Shown: positions 1 to 7,330, numbered from the stretch's first letter. The stretch: DNA of 20,258 nt from an uncultured Candidatus Saccharibacteria bacterium (GCA_937989565.1 CALKRM010000012.1:1-20258), one strand, 5' to 3'. The notes: a model not told the origin generated them from the sequence alone. Translations and numbers: made by a program.

Positions 1-173
1 CCATCCGCACGAGACCAAAACTTACGAATATCTTCTATTTCGTCAACGTCTAGCCGAATTGCCTGCGACTCCCGCTGCTCTTTAATAATTTCTTCAGCAA
101 GTCCGTCTGCCAGCGGATCAATTGGCAAAAATCCTACTTTACTACCAAATAATTTGTTGAATAAATTTTGCAT
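1..173 (-). CDS. Partial CDS, unknown protein (N-terminal 57 residues)
   Basis: An open frame runs from an ATG at 173 off the left edge of the window without a stop. The peptide begins MQNLFNKLFGSKVGFLPIDP and continues as a charged, probably helical stretch rich in Glu, Asp and Arg. I see no signal peptide, membrane segment or motif that I recognise. No good Shine-Dalgarno precedes the ATG; the upstream stretch is A/T-rich. The gene lies downstream of ileS on the same strand and has its own promoter (205-233). The reading frame and promoter make a real gene likely. The function is unknown. Confidence 0.6.
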   Translation of the reverse strand, partial: MQNLFNKLFGSKVGFLPIDPLADGLAEEIIKEQRESQAIRLDVDEIEDIRKFWSRAD

Positions 174-204
174 AACTTTTTTATTTTTATCAATTAACAA
201 TGAT

Positions 205-233
205 ATATTAGCATAAGTACGGTTAAAAGTCAA
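205..233 (-). promoter_or_regulatory. Sigma70-type promoter for the partial gene at 1-173
   Basis: On the minus strand a -35 TTGACT (228-233) is followed by a 17-nt spacer and a -10 TAATAT (205-210), preceded by TGC as in an extended -10. The start of transcription would lie about 25-30 nt before the ATG at 173. The -35 begins directly at the foot of the ileS terminator hairpin. Confidence 0.55.
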
Positions 234-234
234 T

Positions 235-267
235 AGAATATCCTCCCTGCTAAGAGGAGGATATTCT
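235..267 (-). terminator. Stem-loop downstream of ileS
   Basis: A perfect 12-bp inverted repeat (arms 235-246 and 256-267, 9-nt loop) lies about 20 nt after the ileS stop. On the minus strand it is followed by a weak T-containing tail (ATTGACTTTT). It is probably the rho-independent terminator of the T-box/ileS operon. The poor T-run lowers certainty, and the tail doubles as the next promoter's -35. Confidence 0.55.
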
Positions 268-285
268 CATTTCACTTACTGCCCT

Positions 286-3195
286 TTACGCCTTTTTCAG
301 GGAAATTTCTACCAATTTACCCTCGATTTTGACGTCATATTTTTCCGATTCATTGACCACAGAATTCAGCTCCACAGCAAGAGTCTCAGCTTTAATGACA
401 TCAGCAAAAGCGTCAACAGCTTGAGATATTTCAGAATCGTCACTGGAGATACTCAGTACAATTCGATCATCTATCTGCAGACCAGCCTGCTTGCGCGCGC
501 TTTGGACGTGGCGAACGATTTCACGCATCAAGCCTTCGCGCTTTAGCTCAGGGGTGATTGTCAGATAATAAACAACACTCGGTTGCGCCGACTCAGATTC
601 TGAATCTGTAACAATTTCAACCGATTTCACGTTCAATTCATCTTTAGCAATATCAATCAAGAACTGCACAACTTCCGCTGATGTATCCTGAGAAATAGTA
701 TTGATAAGCTTCACAGACGCCAACGGCTGACGCACCTTAATTCCCTCCGATGCGCGCTTCGACAAGCCGTCATTCACCGCAGTACGCAGCGCATTCATGT
801 CACGTAGCATTGAATTGTCTATTTCACCAGCCGGCAACCAATCTTTAAGATGAATCGACTCGTTGTCGCCCGTCAAATTATGATACAATTCTTCCGCTAA
901 GAATGGCGTAAACGGCGCTAGCATATAACTGAGTCGCACCAAAACGTAATGGAGCGTGCGGTAAGCGTCATTTTTATCGCCATCATCTTCAGATTTCCAG
1001 AAGCGACGACGGCTGCGTCGGACGTACCAGTTACTTGCGTCGTCTAAGAACGGTAAAATTGGCTTGGTCGCATCCTGCAAATTATAGTTATTAAGACCTC
1101 GCTCGACCTCTGTTATCAATTGATGCAACCTCGACACAATCCAAATATCCAACGGATTTGTTAAATCGTGAAGCGGATCTGACAAATCGCCATTAAACTC
1201 CCAGCCATCAACTTCAGCATACATCGTGAAGAAATCGTACATATTCCAGATCATACCAAGCTTACGCGCTACATCCATCACATCCTTATCCGCCAAGGCA
1301 AAATTTTCGCCGTTTGTTAGCGGACTTGAAAGCATCAAGAATCGGAAGCTGTCGGCCGAAGTCTTATTCATCAATTCCATCGGATCGGTATAATTTTTTA
1401 GCTTCTTGCTCATTTTTTTACCGTCGGCAGCATTGATAAATCCAGTACAAATCAAATTCTTCCACGGAGATTTACCAAACAAAGCCACGTTTACCGCTGT
1501 TAAGCTATAGAACCAACCACGCGTCTGGTCAATCGCCTCAATAATAAAGTCAGCCGGAAAACTTGCTTCAAATTTTTCCTTGTTCTCAAATGGATAATGG
1601 AATTGGGCAAACGGCATCGAACCAGATTCAAACCAACAGTCCAAAACCTTACCAATGTGATGCATTTCTGCGCCGTCGCACTCAAACGTAACGTCCATAA
1701 CTTGTGGCAAATGATAATCGTCCAACTTGCGACCCGTAACTTCTTCAAATTCCGCAAAACTTCCAATCACCTTCACTACTTCCGTGCCGTCATTTTTCAC
1801 ACCCTTCCACACTGGAATTGGTGTTGCCCAGTAACGATCACGGCTCAAGTTCCAATCCGGCGCCTGCTCGATGATATTGTGAAATCGTCCAGTCCTCAGA
1901 TTGTCTGGCGTCCAGCTTGTCTGCTCGTTCGCCTCCAACATTTCCTTTTTCTGGCTCTGAATATCCATAAACCAACTTGGGTGAGCACGGTACATCAATT
2001 TCGTGCCACATCGATGACAATGCGGATATTCGTGGCGAATATATTCAATTTTCAGCGCCCGACCTTCTTCCAGTAAAGTCTTCGCTATCTCCTTATTCAC
2101 CTCCCAAATGTTGCGACCCAGCCATCTACCTTCTGTGTAATTTCCATCGCCGTCAACCAACGATAGCACTGGAACGTCATTTTTTCGGCACAATTCATAG
2201 TCATCCTCACCGTAAGCTGGCGCAATATGAACAATTCCCGTACCGTCCTCAGTCGTCACGAAATCGGCGTGAAGAATCTTATGCGCAGCCGGCCCACGAT
2301 TTTCGAATAGCGGCTCAAATCGCTTTCCTGCCAATTCAGAACCTTTAATCGTCTTAACAATTGAATATTCCAGCGGCTGGTGCTTTTCGTCCGTCATAAC
2401 TTTCTCAACACGATCACTTGCAACGTAAAACTTTTTATCGCCGTACGCCACCAAAGAATAATCGACATCCTGATTCACCGCCAAGACCATATTTGCCGGC
2501 AAAGTCCACGGCGTCGTCGTCCACGCAAGCAAATATTCATCCTCATCCTCCAGCTTAAAGTAGACGAATAAGCTCGGGTCGGTGTCCATTTGATAGCTAT
2601 TTTCCATAGCCACTTCACTCTTAGAAATTGGCGTCGCGTCCTTCGTACAATAGACCAAAATCTTTTCGCCTTCATAGATTTTGCCTTCTTCGTAAAGTCT
2701 CTTGAACGCCCACCAAACAGATTCCATGTAATTATTATCCATGGTTTTATAAGCGCCCTTAAACTCGACCCAACGACCAATTCGCTCAATCGTGTCTTCC
2801 CACTCGGTGCCAGTTCGAACCATAGCCGCTCGACATTCCTTGACATAATCTGAAACGCTAATCTTCGTGCCAATCTCTTTTTTATTAGAAATGCCTAGCG
2901 TTTTTTCAACGTAAACCTCCGCTGGCAGCCCGTGACAATCCCAGCCCCAACGGCGCTCAACTCGCTGACCTTTCATCGTGTGAAATCGTCCCATCGTATC
3001 TTTCACCGTGCTAACCAATAAATGTCCGTGGTGCGGCGTTCCCGTTAAAAACGGAGGACCGTCATAAAAAACCCAAGAATTATCAGCAGGACGCTGCGCG
3101 ATCGACTTGTTAAATGTGTCATCTTCTTTCCATCGCTGTACCCAATCTTTCTCATATTCTGCAGCTCGACGACGTGTTCCGTGTTTGAATTTCAT
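286..3195 (-). CDS. ileS: Isoleucyl-tRNA synthetase, type 2 (IleRS2-like)
   Basis: Charges tRNA-Ile with isoleucine in the cytoplasm. The 969-aa class I synthetase has its HIGH-type signature as HHGH at residues 55-58 and KMSKK at 594-598. The CP1 editing domain shows WTTTPWTLP (225-233) and GTGIVHIAPAYGEDD (318-332). The catalytic core also carries SRDRYWATPIPVW (451-463). A C-x2-C pair lies near 393-396. The HxGH variant, the KMSKKLKNY context and the C-terminal tRNA-binding region resemble the eukaryote-like IleRS2 group, whose members are known for low sensitivity to pseudomonic acid (mupirocin); that property is inferred here. The ATG at 3195 follows GGAAGGGATAAGTA. It lies 26 nt after the GIY-YIG gene, in an operon led by a T-box. 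A strong hairpin follows the stop. Confidence 0.97.
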   Translation of the reverse strand: MKFKHGTRRRAAEYEKDWVQRWKEDDTFNKSIAQRPADNSWVFYDGPPFLTGTPHHGHLLVSTVKDTMGRFHTMKGQRVERRWGWDCHGLPAEVYVEKTLGISNKKEIGTKISVSDYVKECRAAMVRTGTEWEDTIERIGRWVEFKGAYKTMDNNYMESVWWAFKRLYEEGKIYEGEKILVYCTKDATPISKSEVAMENSYQMDTDPSLFVYFKLEDEDEYLLAWTTTPWTLPANMVLAVNQDVDYSLVAYGDKKFYVASDRVEKVMTDEKHQPLEYSIVKTIKGSELAGKRFEPLFENRGPAAHKILHADFVTTEDGTGIVHIAPAYGEDDYELCRKNDVPVLSLVDGDGNYTEGRWLGRNIWEVNKEIAKTLLEEGRALKIEYIRHEYPHCHRCGTKLMYRAHPSWFMDIQSQKKEMLEANEQTSWTPDNLRTGRFHNIIEQAPDWNLSRDRYWATPIPVWKGVKNDGTEVVKVIGSFAEFEEVTGRKLDDYHLPQVMDVTFECDGAEMHHIGKVLDCWFESGSMPFAQFHYPFENKEKFEASFPADFIIEAIDQTRGWFYSLTAVNVALFGKSPWKNLICTGFINAADGKKMSKKLKNYTDPMELMNKTSADSFRFLMLSSPLTNGENFALADKDVMDVARKLGMIWNMYDFFTMYAEVDGWEFNGDLSDPLHDLTNPLDIWIVSRLHQLITEVERGLNNYNLQDATKPILPFLDDASNWYVRRSRRRFWKSEDDGDKNDAYRTLHYVLVRLSYMLAPFTPFLAEELYHNLTGDNESIHLKDWLPAGEIDNSMLRDMNALRTAVNDGLSKRASEGIKVRQPLASVKLINTISQDTSAEVVQFLIDIAKDELNVKSVEIVTDSESESAQPSVVYYLTITPELKREGLMREIVRHVQSARKQAGLQIDDRIVLSISSDDSEISQAVDAFADVIKAETLAVELNSVVNESEKYDVKIEGKLVEISLKKA

Positions 3196-3221
3196 TACTT
3201 ATCCCTTCCGCTTTGTATAGT

Positions 3222-3821
3222 TTACTTGTCTTCTAAGTCTTTTAATTTTTTACCATTAAATACCCAATAAGCCGCACCCTGATATGAGCCGCTAGCGTTG
3301 CGCCTGCCTTTTTTCTGGAAAATTTCACGGGTTAACGGCGACAATTTATAGACTTCGCCGTCATATTCAACCTCCCTTTCGCCAGCAACAGTTGCGCTAA
3401 TGGATTTATCTTGCGCAAAGACAATCACGTCACCGTTTTTCAGCCCTTTTTGATAAAAACTAAATAGCGACCCCTGCTTTCGCAACCGCACTACATCGTC
3501 AAACGCATGCTCCTTATTGATATTTTTTGGATAAACTACTTGACCGTCAAATGCCAGCAACAGCTGTTTAACGAGTTCGCAATCTAGAGCAAACAACTCA
3601 CTATCATCGACTCGATGCTTACTAAAAATTTCATGCAGCAACGCCTCTTTATCATCATAATCGTTGAGTTCGATAGCAAAAAATTGCTTCAGCCCAGAAA
3701 CGTTATAATATCCATTACGCTCGAGGTGTCGCATTCTCTCGTTGTAGTTTTGTAATCCAGTTTTACCGATTTTAATCAGCCCAGAGACTGCAGTATTCAT
3801 AATATAGACAATACCTTTCAT
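3222..3821 (-). CDS. GIY-YIG-superfamily (T5orf172/MUG113-like) protein with DUF4357-like C-terminus
   Basis: The N-terminus has a GIY-YIG-type core: GIVYI at residues 3-7, KIGKT at 17-21, then ERMRHLER with the expected arginine and HEIF with a candidate metal-binding glutamate. This matches the T5orf172/MUG113 branch, often linked to DNA or RNA cleavage. The C-terminal 80 residues (GDVIVFAQDK through the ASGSYQGAAYWVFNGKKL region) resemble DUF4357/RAMA-type domains found with restriction-modification systems. A GTG at 3824 directly precedes the ATG at 3821. I prefer the ATG because AGGAG lies 4 nt before it and would nearly abut the GTG. The gene stands between a T-box leader and ileS, so its expression should follow uncharged tRNA-Ile. 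The substrate is unknown. Confidence 0.8.
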   Translation of the reverse strand: MKGIVYIMNTAVSGLIKIGKTGLQNYNERMRHLERNGYYNVSGLKQFFAIELNDYDDKEALLHEIFSKHRVDDSELFALDCELVKQLLLAFDGQVVYPKNINKEHAFDDVVRLRKQGSLFSFYQKGLKNGDVIVFAQDKSISATVAGEREVEYDGEVYKLSPLTREIFQKKGRRNASGSYQGAAYWVFNGKKLKDLEDK

Positions 3822-3840
3822 CACACTCCTTTCATAAATT

Positions 3841-3921
3841 AAAAATCACCTCTTTTGACTTCGAGAATCCGCTCAGGTGTTTTATGCGGACGGTACCATC
3901 TCGATTCCAAAAGAAGTGATT
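3841..3921 (-). terminator. T-box regulated intrinsic terminator
   Basis: The arms at 3908-3921 and 3844-3857 pair over 14 bp with one G.U and end in TTTTT (minus strand). The antiterminator is nested inside. The 5' arm can instead form a local hairpin AAAGAA-TCAC-TTCTTT (3910-3925). That would free the 3' arm and offers a simple switch between reading through and stopping. The switching model is inference; the pairings are visible. Confidence 0.65.
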
Positions 3922-4056
3922 CTTTCAGCTCTTTATTTGCTATTTACGCAAGCTCACGGCAGGTTCTAATCTCGACTTTATGCCAATTTCTTCCCGCAGA
4001 CTTCACGGCTGATAACCGCTCATTTCACGCCAATTCAACATACGCGAAAACGCCCT
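3841..4056 (-). promoter_or_regulatory. T-box riboswitch leader (predicted tRNA-Ile sensing)
   Basis: The minus-strand leader carries a canonical T-box antiterminator at 3861-3904: outer helix TCGAGA/TCTCGA, a 7-nt bulge TGGTACC (3892-3898), then inner helix TCCGC/GCGGA. The TGGT would pair with an ACCA tRNA 3' end, that is discriminator A73, as in tRNA-Ile. A competing terminator stem follows. The upstream 120 nt should form Stem I, which I could not fold with certainty. Isoleucine codons that could act as specifier are ATC (complement of 4011-4013, in a small hairpin loop) and ATT (complement of 3968-3970). The operon contains ileS, which supports the isoleucine assignment. The 5' end is set by the promoter at 4063-4091. 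Confidence 0.85.
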
Positions 4057-4062
4057 ACTGTT

Positions 4063-4091
4063 ATTGTAGCGCGTTTTCATCAAAATCCCAA
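4063..4091 (-). promoter_or_regulatory. Promoter of the T-box/GIY-YIG/ileS operon
   Basis: -35 TTGGGA (4086-4091), a 17-nt spacer and -10 TACAAT (4063-4068) on the minus strand. The predicted transcription start is near 4056. The -10 lies inside an interrupted palindrome (arms 4046-4053 and 4071-4078, inner arms 4055-4058 and 4066-4069) that could be an operator. Confidence 0.6.
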
Positions 4092-4096
4092 GAACT

Positions 4097-4786
4097 TTAT
4101 TTAATTTCCAGACCGCCTAAAATACACTCACCCTTCAGATATAGAGTCTTTTTGGCAGAATCTTTAGGTAGAGTTTTATCATCAGTTCCACCCAAAAATC
4201 CGCGCACTTCGTTCTTAACAATTACATCGTCTGGCAAAGTAATGTTAATGCCACCGCAAAAAGTAAAAACTTCAATCACAGAACCGTCTTTAATCTTTGC
4301 TTGACGCAAATCCAAATCCACGCCGCCAAATATTGCAACCAACGAACCGCCAGTATAATCACCTTTTACAGAGTCTTCTTCGCCCCAAAAACAAGCAATT
4401 TTCTCATTACCAATGCCACCGTCTTTATCCAACTTTTTAGAACGCTTAACACCCTTAGGGCTAGTATTAAACATCATTGCCAAACCAGCAGCAATCAAAA
4501 CTACAGGCCAAAATATCTTCCAAATACTAACGTCAACTATTCCGTAGGAATTTAGGCCGATCAGAACGCCAATCGCAACCAGCAATAATCCCCAAATCCA
4601 CGCCGTTTTATTTCGATAATTGAATATATTCACCAGCCCAGATAATACAAATCCTGCAGCCCAAACCGTACCCCAGAAAATGTCCCAGCTAATGTTAATA
4701 ACTTCGAGGTTTTTCAATAGTAAAACCCCGCCGAGCGCCACGACTACAATGCTCAAAAACGCTCTAATCAGAGAACTTTTCTTCAT
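4097..4786 (-). CDS. LiaF-like membrane protein (LiaI/LiaF TM region plus LiaF C-terminal domain)
   Basis: The 229-aa protein has about four membrane helices in its first 110 residues, arranged as two hairpins with the pattern seen in LiaI/LiaF-like and DUF5668 proteins. A soluble C-terminal domain follows, with GGVDLDLRQAKI, FCGGINITLPDDV and EVRGFLGG, typical of the LiaF-like C-terminal beta fold. LiaF of Firmicutes dampens the LiaRS cell-envelope stress kinase, but no kinase or regulator gene lies in this window, so that role cannot be transferred. The ATG at 4786 has no Shine-Dalgarno. A TGA-TAGAAT extended -10 ends only 6 nt upstream, suggesting a leaderless transcript. It follows the DUF916 gene by 29 nt and may also be read from it. 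Confidence 0.75.
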   Translation of the reverse strand: MKKSSLIRAFLSIVVVALGGVLLLKNLEVINISWDIFWGTVWAAGFVLSGLVNIFNYRNKTAWIWGLLLVAIGVLIGLNSYGIVDVSIWKIFWPVVLIAAGLAMMFNTSPKGVKRSKKLDKDGGIGNEKIACFWGEEDSVKGDYTGGSLVAIFGGVDLDLRQAKIKDGSVIEVFTFCGGINITLPDDVIVKNEVRGFLGGTDDKTLPKDSAKKTLYLKGECILGGLEIK

Positions 4787-4801
4787 ATAACTATTCTATC
4801 A
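4787..4801 (-). promoter_or_regulatory. Extended -10 for a leaderless LiaF-like transcript
   Basis: On the minus strand TGATAGAAT is followed by AGTTAT and then the ATG at 4786. No convincing -35 stands at 16-18 nt; TTGAGT lies 15 nt upstream. The -10 position would place the transcript start at or next to the ATG. Confidence 0.4.
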
Positions 4802-4815
4802 CTTTTTTTATAAAC

Positions 4816-5805
4816 TCAACGCTTTTTAAATTGAACAGTTTTTTTGTTCCGCTTTGATTTTATGACAATTATCACTATCAAAATAATGAACAAAAGTATT
4901 CCACCGCCAATCATCATTAGCGCTGTAGTTGATGGCCAGAAGAACAATTCTTTTGGCTCGGCGGTTTTTGTGATTAGCTCATTTTTGTCCTGACTAATTC
5001 CCCACTCGCCAGCCTTCTTTTTATAGGAGATCGACAACTCTACCTTATATTTTCCGCCCCAAAACGGCGCCAAATTGCTATCAAAATTAAACTGACGCGT
5101 TTCATTCGCAATCATCGCGTTCACGCCACCGTTTTTATAAACAACATTTCCCATCGGGTCTTTCACGACCAGCTTTACGTCAACATCAGCCGACACATTG
5201 CCAGAATTTTTTAAGGCAATTTCATACAATTGACTACTGTTAGAATTCTTAACATTAAACTTCTCAATCGTCACGTCGCGGTGAATATCGCCAGGAACGG
5301 TTATCGCCATACGGATAGCCTGACGAGTCTGAACTTGAATGCCACCAGCATTATTTGACGCCTGATTAGCCTTCCGCTGAACAACCATACATGCATTATG
5401 CTCGCCAACATCTGCTTTACTTGGAACATTTACCGTAAAATCAACAAGCGCGTTCTCGTTCGCGCCAAGAGTCACCTCTTTTTTAGAGACAGAAACCCAT
5501 TTGCCCGCGCCAACTTTATCCTCCGACTTTTCCTTGCAAGTCATATCACCAGTCGTCGTAACTGTACCGTCAACCGAATAAACTTCAATCGTTTCTTCTT
5601 TATCAGACCCGTTTTGAACATACAATTGGTCAGATTTCGAAGCGCCACCAGAAAGATTATAGATGAAAATTGAGCTTGTCCTGGGATTATTCGGATCAGG
5701 ATTTGCTGGTCGACCGCCAATGCCATTAGCAGACACCGACACAGACAAAATCAGCCCTACAATCATCGCCGCTCCAACAACCTTACTCCACAACAAACTC
5801 TTCAT
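4816..5805 (-). CDS. DUF916/DUF3324-type WxL-interacting surface protein (CscA-like)
   Basis: The 329-aa protein has a signal peptide (about residues 1-26, ending SVSA), two extracellular beta domains and a C-terminal membrane helix (about 292-315) followed by a basic tail ending QFKKR. The first domain, with SIFIYNLSGGASKSDQLYVQN and ETIEVYSVDG, resembles DUF916. The second, with ITVPGDIHRDVTIEKF and LKNSGNVSADVDVKLVVKD, resembles DUF3324. These are the WxL-interacting protein domains that bind peptidoglycan and WxL partners in Firmicutes. The membrane anchor fits that family. It has its own extended -10 and a strong AAGGAGGGAT before the ATG at 5805. Two cysteines sit in the first domain and could pair. 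The neighbours are two WxL-like proteins and an LAxTG protein. Confidence 0.78.
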   Translation of the reverse strand: MKSLLWSKVVGAAMIVGLILSVSVSANGIGGRPANPDPNNPRTSSIFIYNLSGGASKSDQLYVQNGSDKEETIEVYSVDGTVTTTGDMTCKEKSEDKVGAGKWVSVSKKEVTLGANENALVDFTVNVPSKADVGEHNACMVVQRKANQASNNAGGIQVQTRQAIRMAITVPGDIHRDVTIEKFNVKNSNSSQLYEIALKNSGNVSADVDVKLVVKDPMGNVVYKNGGVNAMIANETRQFNFDSNLAPFWGGKYKVELSISYKKKAGEWGISQDKNELITKTAEPKELFFWPSTTALMMIGGGILLFIILIVIIVIKSKRNKKTVQFKKR

Positions 5806-5832
5806 ATCCCTCCTTAAAAACCTATTATGCTT

Positions 5833-5841
5833 ATTATATCA
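5833..5841 (-). promoter_or_regulatory. Extended -10 promoter for the DUF916 gene
   Basis: TGATATAAT on the minus strand is a full TATAAT with the TGn extension. It lies 27 nt before the ATG at 5805, with AAGGAGG in between. No clear -35 is visible at normal spacing. Confidence 0.5.
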
Positions 5842-5854
5842 ATGTCACACATAA

Positions 5855-5886
5855 AAGAATAGACACTCATCAGAATGTCTATTCTT
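5855..5886 (-). terminator. Rho-independent terminator after the small WxL-like gene
   Basis: A perfect 11-bp stem (arms 5855-5865 and 5876-5886, 10-nt loop) runs into TTAT on the minus strand, 25 nt after the stop at 5911. It separates the WxL operon from the DUF916 gene. Confidence 0.65.
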
Positions 5887-5910
5887 GCTCAATAATTTAA
5901 GCCTTTTTTA

Positions 5911-6555
5911 TTAAATAGCCGTGACAGTCTGAACCATTGGGAGAGTATATGTGCCAGCTGGCTGAGAAGCCGGAATAGCCTGAGTTAATCCAATGCCTGT
6001 GATATAGCCAGCCCAAACTTTATCTGCACTAGCTGAGGCTGTCATTAATCTAACTGGACTATTTCCACTAAACGCAGTCGCAGCGTTTTTTAATACACCA
6101 GTACCCGAGCCAATTACTGGAGTGATTGTTCCCGCCGAAGGATTGACTGTTAATTGTCCAGTAGTAGCATTAACATTATATTTATAAGTGTCAGATCCAG
6201 CAGAACGCCATTCACCAGACCCTGGCTGAAGAGCATTTAGAGTCAGAGTCCAGCCATTATTTGCGGCACCCGGATTTTCAACATAAATACGATTCTGATT
6301 ATCTCCAAATGTTCCAGTTGAAGTCTGTTGCGAAAACGATACGGTTTTAGCTGCCATAGAAAATGTTGGATTGTTAACCACGACATTACTTGAATTACGA
6401 ATGTCAGTACTCAAAACTCCAGGATTAATTGTCTGAGAGAGTTTAGAGCTGGCGGTAGTTGCGGCATTGGCAACAGAGTAATTCGTCATATTATACAATC
6501 CCAATATACCAATCACGCCTACGCTCGAAATGATTAATAATGCTAATTTTTTCAT
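5911..6555 (-). CDS. Small exported WxL-like domain surface protein
   Basis: The 214-aa protein has an N-terminal signal peptide (KKLALLIISSVGVIGILGLY, with a likely cleavage after VANAA), then one beta-rich domain. The domain carries NNGWTLTLNAL, a W-x-L motif, and ends IPASQPAGTYTLPMVQTVTA, the shape of the C-terminal strand of WxL domains, although the second W-x-L is absent. In Firmicutes WxL domains bind peptidoglycan non-covalently. The end is closely similar to that of the RCC1 protein at 7331-9751 (IPAYQKPGTYELPMTLTVTA). AAGGAG lies 6 nt before the ATG at 6555. It follows the LAxTG gene by 59 nt and ends at a terminator. Family assignment is by motif only. Confidence 0.7.
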   Translation of the reverse strand: MKKLALLIISSVGVIGILGLYNMTNYSVANAATTASSKLSQTINPGVLSTDIRNSSNVVVNNPTFSMAAKTVSFSQQTSTGTFGDNQNRIYVENPGAANNGWTLTLNALQPGSGEWRSAGSDTYKYNVNATTGQLTVNPSAGTITPVIGSGTGVLKNAATAFSGNSPVRLMTASASADKVWAGYITGIGLTQAIPASQPAGTYTLPMVQTVTAI

Positions 6556-6614
6556 TTTTTCTCCTTACTTAATTGATTTAATTTATTATGCTAATAATTA
6601 CTGTGGTTATTTTT

Positions 6615-7322
6615 TCATTCATCCCTCTTTTTCTGTTTTTTAACAATAAATAACATAATGAACGCCGCAACAATTACACCAATGCCGGCAGCCATAATCA
6701 TCCATAAATTAATTCCCGTATTAGCCAAAGCCTTACTTACTTCTTTAACAATCTTTGGAATAACAATAACATCTTCAATGGTCTTTTCTACGGTCTTTTT
6801 CGGAGTCGTAAATGAAAAATCAGCAAACCGCACTACTTCCGGAGATGTCGCATTAGCCTTTAGTTTAGCTGTAACACGACCTTCATAGGTATGTTCTGGA
6901 ACTGGCGGCATAAAATTATCACCTGGATGATTATTCTGCCAATTTGAAAAATCCAACACCCATATATTTCCGTTAACTTTAAGCTCGCTATCCCGTCCCA
7001 AAACAAAAGTCCTACCACCAAACTCAACCTTCAAATCGTGCTGACCCGTCGCGGGATTAGCTACCGTATGCACCGCGTCATAAACGCCATATACCAACAG
7101 GTCTTTCCCATTTATCAAATCAAATTTAGAGAATTTTGGCGGAAAAATCGGACAAATTGACTCATTCATCTGACTGCCAGTTTCCAGAGAATCATGAGCG
7201 CAATCAGTAATCACTTGCGACAAATTAGAATTAGCCGACGAATCCGCAAAAGCCGAATAAGGGATGCTCAAAGTAGCTAGTAATGTTATGACGATGAATA
7301 ATTTTTTTACTCTATTTTTCAT
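6615..7322 (-). CDS. Small exported protein with LAxTG sortase sorting signal
   Basis: The 235-aa protein has a signal peptide (KKLFIVITLLATLSIPYSAFA), a middle region with two cysteines (TDCAHD and SICPIF) and a C-terminal cell-wall sorting signal: LANTG at 199-203, a hydrophobic helix and a basic tail KKQKKRDE. LAxTG is the motif used by class E sortases of actinobacteria; no sortase gene is in the window. A TTG at 7328 is in frame two codons earlier, but AAGG lies 6 nt before the ATG at 7322, so the ATG is preferred. The start is 8 nt after the stop of the RCC1 gene, so the two are co-transcribed. It corresponds to the small LPxTG member (CscD-like) of WxL clusters. Confidence 0.78.
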   Translation of the reverse strand: MKNRVKKLFIVITLLATLSIPYSAFADSSANSNLSQVITDCAHDSLETGSQMNESICPIFPPKFSKFDLINGKDLLVYGVYDAVHTVANPATGQHDLKVEFGGRTFVLGRDSELKVNGNIWVLDFSNWQNNHPGDNFMPPVPEHTYEGRVTAKLKANATSPEVVRFADFSFTTPKKTVEKTIEDVIVIPKIVKEVSKALANTGINLWMIMAAGIGVIVAAFIMLFIVKKQKKRDE

Positions 7323-7330
7323 ACTCAACC

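Noticed and set aside
1597..2571. Several open frames of 60-160 codons on the plus strand
   Set aside because: They lie antisense inside ileS, whose motifs are intact throughout. Their peptides look like low-complexity antisense translation, and none has a ribosome site or recognisable domain.
3825..3835. Tiny frame ATG AAA GGA GTG TGA just before the GIY-YIG gene
   Set aside because: It overlaps the Shine-Dalgarno and is too short to judge; most likely chance.
3855..4304. 149-codon plus-strand open frame
   Set aside because: It runs through the T-box leader and the antisense of the LiaF-like gene. The RNA structure explains the first part and the LiaF-like frame the rest.
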